A stretch of 64,000 bases of DNA from Hippopus hippopus. Its lineage: Eukaryota; Mollusca; Bivalvia; Cardiida; Cardiidae. The DNA lies in contig OX328106.1 of the NCBI GenBank assembly GCA_946811185.2, forward strand, positions 47,938,311 through 48,002,310, given 5' to 3'. The translations under genes and the position numbers were made by a program. Under the pieces are notes generated by a model. The model was not told the origin of the DNA. It was given only the letters and a program-made list of their open reading frames with translations, and searched no databases. Below, one piece after another: positions 10,271-22,379 of this stretch (positions within the stretch are counted from its first letter, which is position 1; each line of letters opens with the position of its first letter).

Positions 10271-11214
10271 TGAAAAGATGCTTCAGCTCGACGATACGTC
10301 TGCCAGATAGAGTGCTAGTAGTAGCATCTGTGTCCATATTTCCGTTGCTAGGTGACATAGTTAGGTGATCCACCTTGACTTTCAGTCCGATCTTTTGAAA
10401 GCATAATTTCGGATACTTGCCTCGCATATAATTATTTGGCTTGATTCAAATACTTTTGTCTTCGTTTTGCTGACATGAAACGACCCGTTTTAGTTCTTGG
10501 TTTATCCATTCTGCAGACATTGACAAGTGTGGCAAATTTAACTGTGTTAGGTGCTCACCGTTTCATGTAAAAGGTGAGCGTGATAGTTACACGAAGCGTG
10601 TTAATAGAAACTGTCGCGAACGTCGTTAAATCGATACCATGACGACGTGAAAACATCATATCTGGTCTCTTAGAGACAGACGGAGTTCCCGATTGCATAA
10701 CACCCATCCTCATTAGAAACGTCAAAAGTGTACCTTGTTCAATTGAATGTAATTGCCAAGTTTCTATCAGTTTGCAAGGAAAATATGTTTTGTAATATTT
10801 CTAGTTTTTCCACAAGAAATTTGAATTCGAAACAAAAAATAAAAATAGTACGTTTAAAATGTAAAATTTATAATGTCCATTACTTTCTTTTTATCTAATT
10901 TTCTTACTCTTAGAGTAAGTTTCAGGGTTTCCTTTTATTGACTATGGTAGAGCGTTAAATTAGCAATGAAAACAGACACTTACTGCAATCATTGTAAGCT
11001 AAGGACTGGTTTCGAAAATCGATGTCTTCATTAAATTTGGAGATAAACTGTTCTACATTTCTGGTCTAAATGCCAAACAAGAGAAAAGGTGCCAATCACT
11101 TTGTGATTTAGAACTCTCTCTCTCTCTCTCTCTCATAAATTCATAAATACTCAATTGGAGACATAACGAATCACTTTATTTATTATTTCAATTCCCCCAA
11201 TGTCCGTTTTTTAA
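10271..11214. other. spacer with (CT)n at 11117-11135
   Basis: A small hairpin gctcacc / ggtgagc lies near 10551-10577 and a dinucleotide CT run at 11117-11135. No gene is seen. Confidence 0.5.
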
Positions 11215-12145
11215 CGTACAAAGTGGTATACACTAAACTACAACACACTATCCTGGCATAAATAAATCTTTAATGGTGCTACAAAGATTTATTACATTAA
11301 ACCACTGACATAAAGAGTTCGTTCTGTTTTATAAAGAATGAGTGACTCTACACAAAGTCCTTACAGGAATAATTCTACATTTTAATGGTTTTGTAATAAT
11401 TTATTACACTTGTAACAGCGCACGATCCTGGTATGAATAATTCTGCATTGTAATTGTTTTATAAAGATTAATTACACTACACTGACAGCAGTAGTTTTAC
11501 ATTGTAATAGTTTTATTTATAAATATCAATAACACTTAGAACTGAACACGGTCTTGACGTGAATAAAAATGTAGTTCTGCAGTACTTTTGTTTTTAAAGA
11601 CGTATTTCATTAAACTACACACCATCCTGACATGAATAGTTCTGTCTTGTAGAACAGATTGTTCTATAAGGATTTATTATATTTCTGTAATGAATGGCTC
11701 TACAATGTAATTGTATTACAAAGACTTTTTACACTTTACTGCATACAGCCCTGAAATGAATAATTTACATGTGCATTGTATTTTTTCTACATTGTGATTG
11801 TTTTATACAGATGCCTAACACTACACAGCATACAAGCATACAGCCCTGAAATGAATAGTTTTACATCGTTCTTTTTTTTTTTCTAAGATTCATGACACAA
11901 AACTTTACACATACTCGTAGTTCTGACATAATTCTACACTGTAGTTTCTTCTCTTAAATTTTTTACACTAAACATTGAAAATGGTCCTGGCCTAAAAGTA
12001 TGTATTTCTGCATTGTAAATTCTTTTGTAAAAATCATCACGATAAATAGTGCAAAAGGCCCTTACACGGATAGTTTTGTAGCGTCACCATCGTTACGAAG
12101 ATTCATTACACTAAACTACACACAATTCTGACATAAATAGGACAA
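11215..12145. repeat. degenerate tandem array, about 70-bp unit
   Basis: The phrase cctgacatgaatagttctac recurs in altered form near 11251, 11356, 11425, 11480, 11550, 11629, 11685, 11746, 11838, 11920, 11983, 12059 and 12130. Between repeats lie forms of attgtaattgttttataaag and tttattacactaaac. Spacing varies from 55 to 105 bp. Divergence is high, so the array is old. Confidence 0.6.
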
Positions 12146-12569
12146 GAAAATCAGGCCCATTAGAAATAAATAATACTTTATGACCTCTACCTATCTGTTA
12201 GATCACGCTAAATAACGTTCAATTTTGTCCAGAATGGTTTTATTTCGTGTCGGCTTCCTGTAAGACTTTTGCGGTTAATCCCTTCTATGTATGTCTGTCT
12301 ACGTATCTACATTATAACATGTATACTATAGTATTTTCCATTCAAGCTTACGGTGACAGAAACTTAAAAAAAACACTCTCTGTGCAAGTTTACAATAGAA
12401 TTTAGCGGAAAGGAAAATAGTTAGATTCAAAATTGGTTACAAAGAAAATTTCAGTCTGTATGCTGTATATACGGAATATAATGTTGTAGTAGCTTTCCTT
12501 CCTGGAGCTCCTACTTGCTTCGAGCGATGTGATTAAACTTCACATCATGCAAAACCTAGCATATTCCTT
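12146..12569. other. spacer, nothing recognised
   Basis: AT-rich sequence with no structure that I can support. Confidence 0.45.
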
Positions 12570-12785
12570 ACGCAGCCAGAAGCAAATACAAGCCAAAGGA
12601 AAAAGACTACGACATAAATACCGTTATACCTACAACTCTAACAACAAGATCTTAAAATTATGGAAAATCTCATGTGAAATTAGTAAGAAATAAATAACAA
12701 CCATCTGTTGTGAAGGTGAAAATCATTTTTTTATGAATGGCGGATGAATATTATAATGTAACAATTTGGCCAATCAAATTAGAAA
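12570..12785. repeat. dispersed repeat R1, copy 1
   Basis: Shares agaagcaaatacaagc (12579-12594), ttatgaatggcggatgaata (from 12731) and ccaatcaaatt with a second copy at 39690-39916. The order is the same and the spacing similar (152 against 162 bp). The middle is poorly conserved. Class unknown. Confidence 0.55.
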
Positions 12786-13219
12786 GCACGCTGAAAGCAG
12801 TCCGCTCGCGGGTTACGTAATCATACCATGTTTTCGGAACCGCATTTGACACTGTGGAGATACGGATTTTTTCCGTCGAGTCTAATTTTATCCGCGTTCG
12901 ATGCATCTATTTGATCCAACAAATTTATTGGTGTTTAATAACTTTTAAATAGCCATGTCACATATCTATAATGGGAAATTAGTTGATGACCGGACGGATG
13001 GGGAAGAACCACACTTACGGTCATGTAGTCTAGCAGCGGATACAAATGGATCCCTGTTCTCAAAAGAAGTTCAGGTGCTACAAAAAATCGCAAAGACCAT
13101 GTTTTTGTTTATTCATATGTATACAATAAATATCTTTCTGATGATTTAAAGTCATCTCTAAATTACACAGTAGACTCCCATTCGTGTATATAGCATTTCA
13201 AAAACATATGAACGATTAC
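12786..13219. other. spacer, nothing recognised
   Basis: The 64-codon frame at 12955-13149 resembles no known protein and ends in a hydrophobic AT-rich tail. Unsupported as a gene. Confidence 0.45.
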
Positions 13220-13560
13220 AACAAAAAAAAAAATGAAATGGCCACGACATTATTTTCCATGAAAATCTTTTTTTTTCTTAAAAAATAGCTATTTGTGACA
13301 ATTTTTTTAAAGATATACCTATGGGAAAAAGTTAAGCATATTTTATATTCTCTCGGAAAGAGGTAAACAAAGACCAACACAACATGACATATGACTTTAT
13401 TTTGTCTGGTGCATTTCCTCCATTCACTTAAATATAATTAAACGCTAAACAGAGATATTAAAGAAAACACTACATTTGGGCGAAAGGAATTGTTTTAACT
13501 GCATGAGATGGAATATGCTTAACCTTTTCCCATAGATATATGTTAAAAATGAGTCGACAT
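13220..13560. mobile_element. candidate foldback element
   Basis: The arm tatgggaaaaagttaagcat (13320-13340 region) is matched in inverted form by atgcttaaccttttcccata at about 13515-13534. Similarity continues outward (aaagatata against tatatgtt). The spacer between the arms is about 170 bp. The family occurs only once here, so its limits are uncertain. Confidence 0.4.
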
Positions 13561-14220
13561 ATACTTTGTTCTTCACCTTGGCGGTATTGGTATAGGATAC
13601 TTTAGATTAAGTCATTCCATCACAGTATGTCAACAATCGTTACGATGAAACACAATAAAAGAAGACAAACAAAAAAGTATAAAAGAGAAAGGAGAACTTT
13701 AGGTGCTTTTGTGGCAAAACATGCAGTCTGATCTCGAGTTCCCCTCTGTCATATATTCTGTCCAAAGTCGGCGTTTAAAATCGAGTTGTTTGTATTTATC
13801 CAGCAGTCTAAAATTACAGCAGTCACCTCAACCTGATAATCAGCATTTTCTCTTTAAGCCAAAATATTTTCTACCCCTTTGAATGATAAATCTCATTATT
13901 CGAATCACAGGCAATTTCTCGCCTCCAAGTACTTTTGATATGAACAGGTCTAAAATTTAGTCGTAAGATAAAGATTTAAACTTTAATGAGCTCACTTACT
14001 GACAGCTGTGATCCAAACTGAAAGAGAAAGAAAATATCCTCTCTGAAAACAAGCCAAGTCAATTCTTCGCCTCCATGAAATAAGAGCTCTTTTTTCACAC
14101 TGATAGTGCAATCATTCAATGATCAATCTGAAGAACGCTCTTACAATACCAGCAGCAAGGAAATACTTCCAATAGAGGCTCCGTAACAGACTGCTGTTTC
14201 TAAAGGCAACGTTATTTGCG
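13561..14220. other. spacer, nothing recognised
   Basis: No gene or clear repeat seen. Confidence 0.45.
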
Positions 14221-14450
14221 TAAACCTCTTTGGCAAACGACAAACTTTTAGACTTGTCCAAACTGAAAGCATTTGCAGACGACAAATTAAAGTTAACTGA
14301 AAGGATCTTTATTCTCCGTGAAAGAGTAGAAAACCTTATGGGAAGAGGAGAAAATGCTGGTTACCTGCATTTTCTCCTCTTCCCAGAAGGTTTTCAAAAC
14401 GCTTTTTTGTTAGGATCGTTAAAACTCGGGATTGTGCGATAAAGGGTAAA
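14221..14450 (+). mobile_element. MITE-1 copy
   Basis: Left arm ggcaaacgacaaacttttag and gaaagcatttgcagacgac; central palindrome gggaagaggagaaaatgctg / ctgcattttctcctcttccc at 14340-14387; right arm gttaaaactcgggattgtg to aaagggTAAA. The terminal target duplication has decayed. Confidence 0.8.
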
Positions 14451-14479
14451 GTATAAAACTAGCGCGACTTGTTTAAAAC

Positions 14480-14610
14480 TTTTTCACGATGATCCCGGGT
14501 TTTTACGCCTCTGAGAAAGATGACCAATGAAAATACTATGGGAAAAGAAGAAAATTCTGGTAAACAAGCATTTTTCCCCTTTTCCCAAATGTTTTCTACT
14601 CTTAAAAAAA
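14480..14610 (-). mobile_element. MITE-1 partial copy
   Basis: Reverse-orientation left arm (gatcccgggtttttacgcct) and palindrome gggaaaagaagaaaattctg / gcatttttccccttttccc, then gttttctactctta. The right arm is lost. Confidence 0.6.
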
Positions 14611-15494
14611 AAAATGCTCTGATTTGAGTATATGTGTCGGGTGCCCATGCTGTCTATATAGACGCTTTTAATATTTTGTCATCTTGTAGAGGTTAAGAGC
14701 TCTCGATGTCAAATTGGTTGATTGCTTCTTTGAATTGAAATTTATGCGGCTTTTAACATTTTATGGCATTTCAAGCATATCACCGCGATAGCTTACCCGT
14801 TTCTTTCCTGATTGTCAGTTGACCTAGTATAGAATTCTGTACAGCCATGCCAAAGAACACTCTCACTTAATTAGCGCAGTAAACGGGGATCAGACAATGA
14901 CTATCTGATTACAAATCCAATGTTTTAACGACTGCGTCACGAAGAACAACATACCAAGAAGAGAGATTTAGCAACCTACAGCTAGCATGGCAAGGTGAGG
15001 GTTGCTCTTTTGTTTTTTAATGATGCAATACAATTATAGCGACATACGATGAATGGATGGATGGATGGATTTGAAGTGGTAGGTGCGTGGGTGAATGAAA
15101 GGATGGACGGATGGATGGATGGATGGACGGACGGATCGATGAATGGATATATGAATAGGTGGATAAAGAACGATGGATGGATCGAGCGGTGGATTACAAA
15201 ATGAAAACAAACTCTTAATGTTATCAACATGTCTGGAAATCTAGTAACATTGGCACTCCTTGTAGCAAGATGTTGTAAAAGGAGCTTTTAAATTTCATCA
15301 AGCACATTGTTTACCTCTATGCAATCACTCTTTTTGTAGAGGTGGAAGCACTAATGAGGACGACCAGGGAAGAGTTGAATAAATGCAATTAGAGGTTTTT
15401 GTAATTTTGTAATTCCCCGGAACACAGACAGAAGTGGACCTGAAGGGTCTTGACCTTTTGTCGTACAGGAGAAATGAATTTGAAAATTCACTTA
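14611..15494. repeat. spacer with (GGAT)n microsatellite at 15048-15190
   Basis: Imperfect tggatggatggatggac repeats lie at 15048-15190. The minus-strand frame over them is a run of PSIHPSI and is an artefact. Confidence 0.65.
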
Positions 15495-15705
15495 TTAATC
15501 CTTAGACAGCTAAGCGCGACTCAGTGCGATTTTCCGGACAGCGTAGATCAAGATCACACTGCACAGAACGTGCAGTCTGATCTTGGATCTACACTGTCCG
15601 ATACAGTGACGTTCTTCAGACGAAAAGAGCTCTGAACTAGCAATATATCAGTTCTTGATACTGACTGGAAGTTTTATCTGATCCATACAGCATTTGAAGG
15701 GTTAA
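15495..15705 (+). mobile_element. MITE-2 copy, TTAA on both sides
   Basis: TTAA at 15495-15498 is followed by tccttagacagctaagcgcg. The palindrome gtagatcaagatcacactgc / gcagtctgatcttggatct lies at about 15543-15600. The right end gaagggTTAA is at 15702-15705. A good full-length example. Confidence 0.8.
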
Positions 15706-15724
15706 TATTTTATGTACCATCGGA

Positions 15725-15825
15725 AGCATATTCAATATGTGTGGACTGTGTAGATCAAGTTAGGACAGTACAGAACGTGCAGTCTGATCTTTCATCTACA
15801 CCGTTCACTACTTGGTCTTTTATCA
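15725..15825 (+). mobile_element. MITE-2 fragment (palindrome only)
   Basis: Only the hairpin part remains: ggactgtgtagatcaagtta / cagtctgatctttcatctac. Confidence 0.5.
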
Positions 15826-16659
15826 TGACTAACATATCTCTTCATTTGCGGCTGATCTTTTTTTTTACCTCGAAGAAAAGCTGAATCGAATTGTTTTGTG
15901 AAATCAAATTGCAAATTAATTCGCTCCAGAGACTTTTGACCTGCTAAATTTAGTACAATTATTTTTGCTCAGAGAGAGAGAGAGAGAGGGAGGGGGGGGG
16001 GGAAGATTGTTATCCAGGCTTTTTCATCTAGACGGAGTGGGCGGAGATAGAGATGACAATAATCCGCTAAATATTTTAATTCTAAGACGTTTTCTTTTCC
16101 ATAATCGTACTCAGTCTGAAAGGATAGATCTGATACTGAACTATTTTTACGGTCAAGTTTTGATCTCAACTGTCCCCTGAATTCCTTGTCGTTTCCCTGA
16201 CAGTGTTGAAAATGCTAATTAACCCACTGTCGACTGGAGAGCAGCAACGCGGCAAAAAATGAATATAAACACACAGTGGTGTATTTCTATTTAGCAATAT
16301 CTGGGATGCTTAAGGCTGTCATTAAATTCATCATTTTTCATCTGTCAACTTGTCAAAATACTTGGAATTACTGGAAGTCAATATTTCATTCAAATAACTT
16401 CAGGCAATTGCGTTGTGAAATGCAATAAAAGAACCGTTCTACATCAATTGCAGAAAGCTCTGTTTAAATGATTATCTAAATTATTCATTTTGCGTCTACA
16501 GCACAAATAGATAATGATTCCTACACCACAATGTTTTCTACCTTATTTCAGACAGATGTTTGCTTTTTTTTTTTTGTAATCTTTGAAAATGTGAACTTCG
16601 ACTTGTAGTTAAGGGTTTTCACTAAAAACTCATGATAAAACGACGCTAAAAAAACGGCA
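15826..16659. repeat. spacer with GA/G tract at 15969-16003
   Basis: A gagagagagagaggga tract is followed by a G run. The frames over it are low complexity. Nothing else is recognised. Confidence 0.5.
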
Positions 16660-16810
16660 AAGTTCTAGATAATTTGAAAGCATTTGAAGACGACATGTAA
16701 AATGTGGTTTAAATGATACAAGTTCCGTTTTTGAATGGACAGAATGGATGCGAGCGTTTTCTCTTCTTCTCATAATATTTCAAACGCCTTGTCTCTCTAG
16801 GTCATATAAA
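16660..16810 (+). mobile_element. MITE-1 remnant
   Basis: tttgaaagcatttgaagacg, then ctcttcttctcataatattt and aaacgccttgtc follow MITE-1 order, with the palindrome largely destroyed. Confidence 0.4.
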
Positions 16811-16969
16811 ACGACAAACTTGTTTGTTAATGGATATATCATTATCATTCAATGTGCGTTTTAAGATAAACGAACCTAAGATATTCAAAACAAATGTCCT
16901 TGGATATAACAGATAACAAAAACAATATTATATAGATTTACATCTCTATACTAAAACCCTTTCAGAGAT

Positions 16970-17290
16970 GAAGGCGAATACATGGGCTTTTGCGGATGGC
17001 CATAGATTAACACCAGACTGCACAGAAAGTGCTGTCTGATCTTGAATCTATACCATCTGCTTGTTATGTCGAGGATATGAGATAAGTGTACTTCCGAGTT
17101 TCAGTGAGTTGCAACTTTTTCACCGTCTAAACAAAATCGAATTTATAGAGTTGGCGCAGAGTTTAACTCTTTTCTTACTGTAGACGACCCCAGAAGCTTT
17201 TGTGGACAGTGTAGATCAAGATCAGACCGCACAGAACGTGCAGTCTGATCTCTGATCTACACTGTCCACTACTTTTCAAATTGAGGCCAA
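16970..17290 (+). mobile_element. two MITE-2-like hairpins
   Basis: A divergent hairpin (agattaacaccagactgcac / cttgaatctataccatctgc) at 16985-17062 is followed by a typical one (gtagatcaagatcagaccgc / gcagtctgatctctgatcta) at 17208-17270. The second has a MITE-2-like left side from TTAA near 17163. Confidence 0.5.
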
Positions 17291-17351
17291 ACTGTCTCCT
17301 CATCTTGCAGTGGAACTATATTTATAGCCAATAAAAAGGTGAAAATCATTT

Positions 17352-17613
17352 AAGCCATACTCTCGCAAAAGGGGGCCTGGTGCATCACCGTGATCCATGG
17401 TACCAAGCAAGCCATCACATACTTATGGATCCATAATAGCGACTTTTTTAAACAACCGACTCAATCATGACGCACAATGGTCCTTGGAAATACAGAAAGT
17501 TGACCTAAAGCGAAAAGTTCCGGCCCAGGTCAGCCTGCGCGGACTGCGCAGGCTGACCTGGGTCGATACTTTTCGCAGATGCATTTAGCTCTCTTTTCAC
17601 AGAGCATGGCTCA
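17352..17613 (-). mobile_element. MITE-4 copy
   Basis: The outer ends gccatactctcgcaaaag and cacagagcatggctc are near-inverted. Inside are gtgatccatggtaccaagc, atcatgacgcacaatggtcc and the palindrome caggtcagcctgcgcggact / ctgcgcaggctgacctgg. The frame at 17397-17588 is a read-through of this repeat. Confidence 0.75.
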
Positions 17614-17705
17614 TTTAATTTTGGTAGTGAAAGAGTTAAAATGTCATATTTTCCCAAGAGATTCATACTTTTCCTCTGATCGCAAGCACAACTGCTTTGT
17701 ATACT

Positions 17706-17942
17706 TGAGCAGCGCTCTGGTGAAAGGGGTTAAGTGCATCTCCGTGATGCATTGTACCAAGCAAGTCATCATGTAATAATGGATCCATAAAAATCCATAT
17801 TGTCTAACAACGGACTGAATCATGAGGTAGAGTGGTCCTTTGACATGCAGAAACTTGATCGGTAGCAAAGTTTCGACCTTGGTCAGCCTGGATCGACACT
17901 TTTTGCTGATGCATCGAACCCCTTTTTCACAGAGCATGGCTC
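17706..17942 (-). mobile_element. MITE-4 copy, second in tandem orientation
   Basis: Same orientation as the preceding copy, 92 bp away: gcgctctggtgaaagggg, tgcatctccgtgatgcattg, ttgtctaacaacggactgaa, caaagtttcgaccttggtca, then cacagagcatggctca. The inner palindrome has lost one arm (gtcagcctggatcgacac). Confidence 0.75.
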
Positions 17943-18410
17943 ACTTTTAATCGTTTCTCCGTTTTTGAAGAAGCCTTCGAATACTCTGTGTAGTTGTCCC
18001 TTTTCTCAGAAAAAAAAAACAAACTCCGAATCGAAAGACAAGCTTGCTACTAGTAAATCAAAATCTTGACAGATGTATGCTATTGCCTCTGGGGGTAAAA
18101 CAGTAAAGAGGTAGCAGAGGGCGAAGTATGGTACAAAAAAAAAAAAAGGACTCGAAACCTTTGGCAAGGGAACTTAAAAATTATGTCCAATAACATTAAA
18201 GACAGAAAATACAAAAACTAAGTTTCAGGACAGGATCTAAGAAAGGCTCATTGAAAGTAATGCAAAGCAGGCGGATGGCTTCATGCTTCTAAACTCTCCG
18301 AGTAGAGAAACCTTTGTTGTAAATCAAAATTTCGGGTAAACAACTAATAAATGGTTTTCCAGCTATTACTTCACTATATCTAAATTCAAACTAGCACTTG
18401 TTTTTCTACA
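17943..18410. other. spacer, nothing recognised
   Basis: Contains short A runs (for example 18136-18148) and no gene. Confidence 0.45.
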
Positions 18411-18411
18411 A

Positions 18412-18930
18412 AAATAACTCGAAAATATACAAGCCAGGGTTATGGTTCTTGTGCATGACACTTCGTCTCATGGTGCTTTACAAATGTGTGAAGTTTTATC
18501 AAAAGTTTTCGAGTTATAGAGCGGACACGATTTGTGACGGAAAATAATCAAAGGGAAATAACTCGAAAAATATACAAGCCAGAGTTATGGTTCTTGAGCA
18601 TGACACTTTGTCTCATGGTGCTTTACAATTGTGTGAAGTTTTATCAAAATATCTTAAAAAGTTTTCGAGTTATAGAGCGGACACGATTTGTGACGGAAAA
18701 TAATCAAAGGGAAATAACTCGAAAAACATACAAGCCAGAGTTATGGTTCTTGTGCATGACACTTCGTCTCATGGTGCTTTACAATTGTGTGAAGTTTTAT
18801 CAAAATATCTTAAAAGGTTTTCGAAGTATAGAGCGGACACGATTTGTGACGGTCAGACGGACAGACAGACGGACGCACGGGGAAAAACAATATGTCTCCC
18901 GACCCTGACGAGGGGAGACATAATAACTGA
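18412..18930 (+). mobile_element. HEL-A copy 2
   Basis: Three core units with aataactcgaaaaatatac, agccagagttatggttct and gagttatagagcggacacg, then the gacggacagacagacggac run and a perfect 10-bp terminal hairpin (tatgtctccc at 18891-18900, gggagacata at 18913-18922). The 5' end begins inside a unit, so this copy is 5' truncated or its end is unrecognised. The 124-codon frame at 18534-18908 is unit repetition. Confidence 0.75.
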
Positions 18931-19064
18931 CTAAAAGAGGTCAAACTCGAAATATATTTTTTTTCCAGTAATACATCTTTGAAAGTTTGGCCTGGTCATA
19001 AAAATCTAATTCACATTCTTCAAGCCTTAAAGCACGGAATAACCCCAACAGGTATTTATAATCA

Positions 19065-19150
19065 AGGAATATCAATCAATCAATCAATCAATCAAGTTTA
19101 TTGTTAAAATTATACATATACATGATATACGAACAATAAGACCTAAATAA
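19065..19150 (-). mobile_element. LINE-like 3' tail with (TTGAT)n
   Basis: On the minus strand a short AT-rich sequence with aacaataaact is followed by ttgattgattgattgatt. Many LINEs of the L2/CR1 group end in such short tandem tails. No coding part is present. Confidence 0.35.
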
Positions 19151-19164
19151 CTCCCTGTTCAATT

Positions 19165-19280
19165 GTTGATACGGTCTAGAATGCCTTGGGAAATCGGACA
19201 GAGTAAATCAAAGATCAGACTGCGCGTTCTGAGCAGTCTGATACTGATTTACTCTGGTGGATAAGGCAAATGAAATTGCA
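19165..19280. mobile_element. MITE-2-like hairpin fragment
   Basis: aaatcaaagatcagactgcg / gagcagtctgatactgattt forms an inverted repeat flanked by ggacagagt and actctggtgg. The ends are lost. Confidence 0.45.
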
Positions 19281-19879
19281 AAAGGCCCTTTAAGGGCCGA
19301 GAAACACCATTTGCTTAATGCAATCTGTAACTGAATCTAAAATTCGATTTTGCTATGAGCTCCGACAGAGGCGTGGATAAAGCTATTCATATTTATTCCA
19401 TGTGAACTGGATCTCATATTGATTTTGCGACAGGCAGGCAGATATGCTCAAAATGAAATTAGCGTCCCATTTACATATTTAGCCTCGGAGTAATCTATCG
19501 TACTACAAACAATTACTCTTATTTTTACATCCCCCTGCCATAAGTAGATCTACTTATACAATCTGGCATCTATAGACATAATGTCACGCTTCAAATCTTC
19601 TCTTCAGTCTTTTGAAACAGGTATTTCTCTAAACCAAAAAAATAATCAAACGACGAAAATTTATCGATGTTAAGAAACTGCACAAGTAAGTTGTGTTGTA
19701 ATCAGATTAAAACATGGTTGACTCAGGTAGCTTCACCTTGCTTGCATTTCTTAAGTTACTTCTTTACCTGACATTTTAGACTGGTTCAAATTCAAAGCTG
19801 TTACAGACGATAAGTTACACGAGGCTAAAACTATGATATTTGTCTCTAACTGAGTAGAGAACACGTCTTTAGTTTGAAT
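19281..19879. other. spacer; faint MITE-1 trace at 19770-19870
   Basis: cattttagactggttcaaat and aagctgttacagacgataag recall the MITE-1 left arm. Otherwise nothing is recognised. Confidence 0.4.
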
Positions 19880-20580
19880 GTAATCCGCATGGTATTTCGA
19901 GATGCTATTTTCAAATCAAACTCTGGCTTTGTTGATTTTATAGGTTTGCTTTCATCACGCCCGTTTTCTGTTAAGTATTTAGAAATGCTATTAAGAGATC
20001 ATTTCAAAAATTGTCATTGTCTTTAAATTTATTTTCATAGCAAACCATGTCAGTGAAGTATTTAGAGCTTTTTCTATCAATAGAACTGTCTTTGTAATAT
20101 TTATTTTTTTTTTTACGTTGTGAGCGTTGTCTGTATATTTCTGTTGAGATGCTGCTTTTATTATGGGTGAGTCTGTTAATCATATGGAAGTGCTGTTTTC
20201 ATTTACACTTTCATGTAAAGTGTTAGTATTTTACTGTTGCATTCTCAAACGTTGTTTTATCACCTGCATTTTCCTTATGATATTTGCGTACTATCCATTT
20301 TAAGCGTTATACTGATAAAATTTAGAGACACTGTTTACATTTTGAGCATTGTGTTTAGTGGTACCTATGGCATCTTGGGATGCTTTTTCTTGTAGCAAGC
20401 CGAGGCTTTTTAATTTGAGATACTCTTTTGGCTTGATGAATTACGTTTACAGTATTAGCAGCTGCTACTTTCATTTTATTGTATTGAGAGATGTTGTTGT
20501 TACAAACAACACAATTAAAGCTGTTTTAATTTGAATCATTAGTCTTATGGTATTAAAAACGACGTTTCATTTCAAGCTAG
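19880..20580. repeat. degenerate tandem array, motif gtatttagagatgctgtttt
   Basis: Forms of this motif recur near 19890, 19974, 20057, 20136, 20184, 20326, 20375, 20416, 20487 and 20551, often followed by catttt and gcattgt. Spacing is mostly 40-85 bp. A frame at 20349-20534 lies inside and is not supported as a gene. Confidence 0.45.
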
Positions 20581-22379
20581 ATGACCGCAACAACATTTCC
20601 AAGAAAATGTAGTCACAGTCAGGTCAGAAAGTGTCTTATCGTTCATAGACATCGAAAAAGAACAACAATGATTTGAAGTTGAACTCGCGTACCTCCTAAA
20701 GAGGTAAATAAAACGATTACCCGGTAAACATAAACAAGGGATTCATTTATCTCGTAGCTTATTTATGCCCCGTCGGGATTGTGACAAGTTTTCAAGGAAA
20801 TTGACACAAAAATTAACATGTAGTTTGCATACTGTCTATTGTTAGTCTGGGTTGATGGATGGGTAAACGTTCCAAAAGCCAAGAATCCATGTCACATGAG
20901 AAATGATCATGGGTTTTGCGTATAACCTGATTTTCACCCTTAGGATGCCAAGAGACAATTGCATTTGTTTCTTTGGAATTGTAAAATATTTATACGGTCA
21001 AATTTGGATAACTTAATCATCAAAATCCCAATGGTATGAAATGGATGTGTAAAAAAAAAATAGAAAAGACATTGCAATTTAGTTGTTGTTGTTGTTGTTG
21101 TGGTGGTGTTGTCGAAATGTTTCACAAAATATATCCGACTGTGCAGATCTATATGTAACCACACTGCAGTTTTCGTATCGCTGCTCATTTTATCATTTTC
21201 TTAAATTTAATGAAACAGCACTTGTAAATTCTGTCATCAGCTGTGTCCCAGTGGCTTTATGTCGTGTCCATTGTGCACGATCACATATGTATTGGCACTT
21301 TAATGAGTTTAAAAAGAAATGTTGGAGCAATTCGTTTGGTAATTTCACTTTGTATTGACCGAATTATGTACATGTTTTCTGCGCTATAACAGGGGTGTTC
21401 CAAAATATCTGGAATATTGTCACTACTCTGTTAATGAAACGTATTTTCCTACATAACTCCGACCAATGAAAGTTTTGTATGTTTGTGACTCGATAGCCTA
21501 CATTATACAAACTTAGTCTAATTAGACCTATGCGAATTCCACAGTCACTGTAGCAACTTCAGGTAGCATTGAGCGGATTATACACACGGTTGGACTATAG
21601 CGTCTGCAGAATCGTTATAACATGTATAATTATGGTATTTCATCAAAATATTCTCTTTTAGTCCTGTACGCTACCGACTGCGCTACAGGGGCTCGGCGTA
21701 CACTTTGCGAAAAGTTTCGAAAAGTTCAAGTAAGATTGGAGGAAAACGTTGGAAAGCGGGAGAAACGAAACAAAATACCTAACTCATATTAAAAAATAAC
21801 TTGCGAAGCGTAATCTAGTTAAATGCCACATTAAAGGTAGTTTTACATGTCATATGGCGCGTTGGAGGTGCTGTAAAAGTTCGTTTTATTACTGGTGGGA
21901 CACCTCTAACTGCACAATTTATAACCAAATTTTGACACGAGTACAAAAATTATTGATTTATTTGTGATCCCAAAGGGCTACAGGAAGTTTTATTGGATTT
22001 CTAAAGGCAACAATATTTCGGTTTTTCGGCGTAGCTGAATGCGCTAGCTTTTGACCTACTTTCAGGCATTAAATTAGAATAAATAAACAGAAATTTGCCA
22101 TTGGTCAAAAACAAGGACATGTTTATTTTGCGGGCCACTGCAGCCCAATTGGCGGACAAATTTACGCCGCGTATCTTTGTCAAAGATATTTCTTGTTTAC
22201 CATAATCCTATGTTATTGGTACCCACATTTTGAACCGACGTTTTTAACAGTTCATCAGAGTACCAAGAGTAAGCTTGTAATGAAGAAATCACGATTTCAA
22301 AATATGACTATTTTGTCTCAAAAATCTGAACCTATGATGGTCATGTGACTACATACTTCAGCTCATGACCCTAAGATAA
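20581..22379. other. spacer with microsatellite and SINE fragment
   Basis: Holds a (GTT)n run at 21081-21102. It also holds the SINE-head fragment cctgtacgctaccgactgcg at 21663-21697 (minus sense), the same sequence as in the SINEs at 33.6 kb. Frames at 20940-21188 and 21083-21358 straddle the microsatellite. No gene is recognised. Confidence 0.5.

Noticed and set aside
10551..10577. gctcacc / ggtgagc hairpin as a terminator or RNA element
   Set aside because: A single 7-bp stem in unique DNA is expected by chance at this scale.
14982..15230. Minus-strand frame rich in PSIHPSI
   Set aside because: Translation of a (GGAT)n microsatellite.
18534..18908. 124-codon frame with internal repeats
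   Set aside because: Same HEL-A units as above, ending in the gacagacagac run.
21405..21440. ggggtgttccaaaatatctg as a mariner-type terminal repeat
   Set aside because: The phrase resembles some mariner ends, but no matching inverted end was found nearby.
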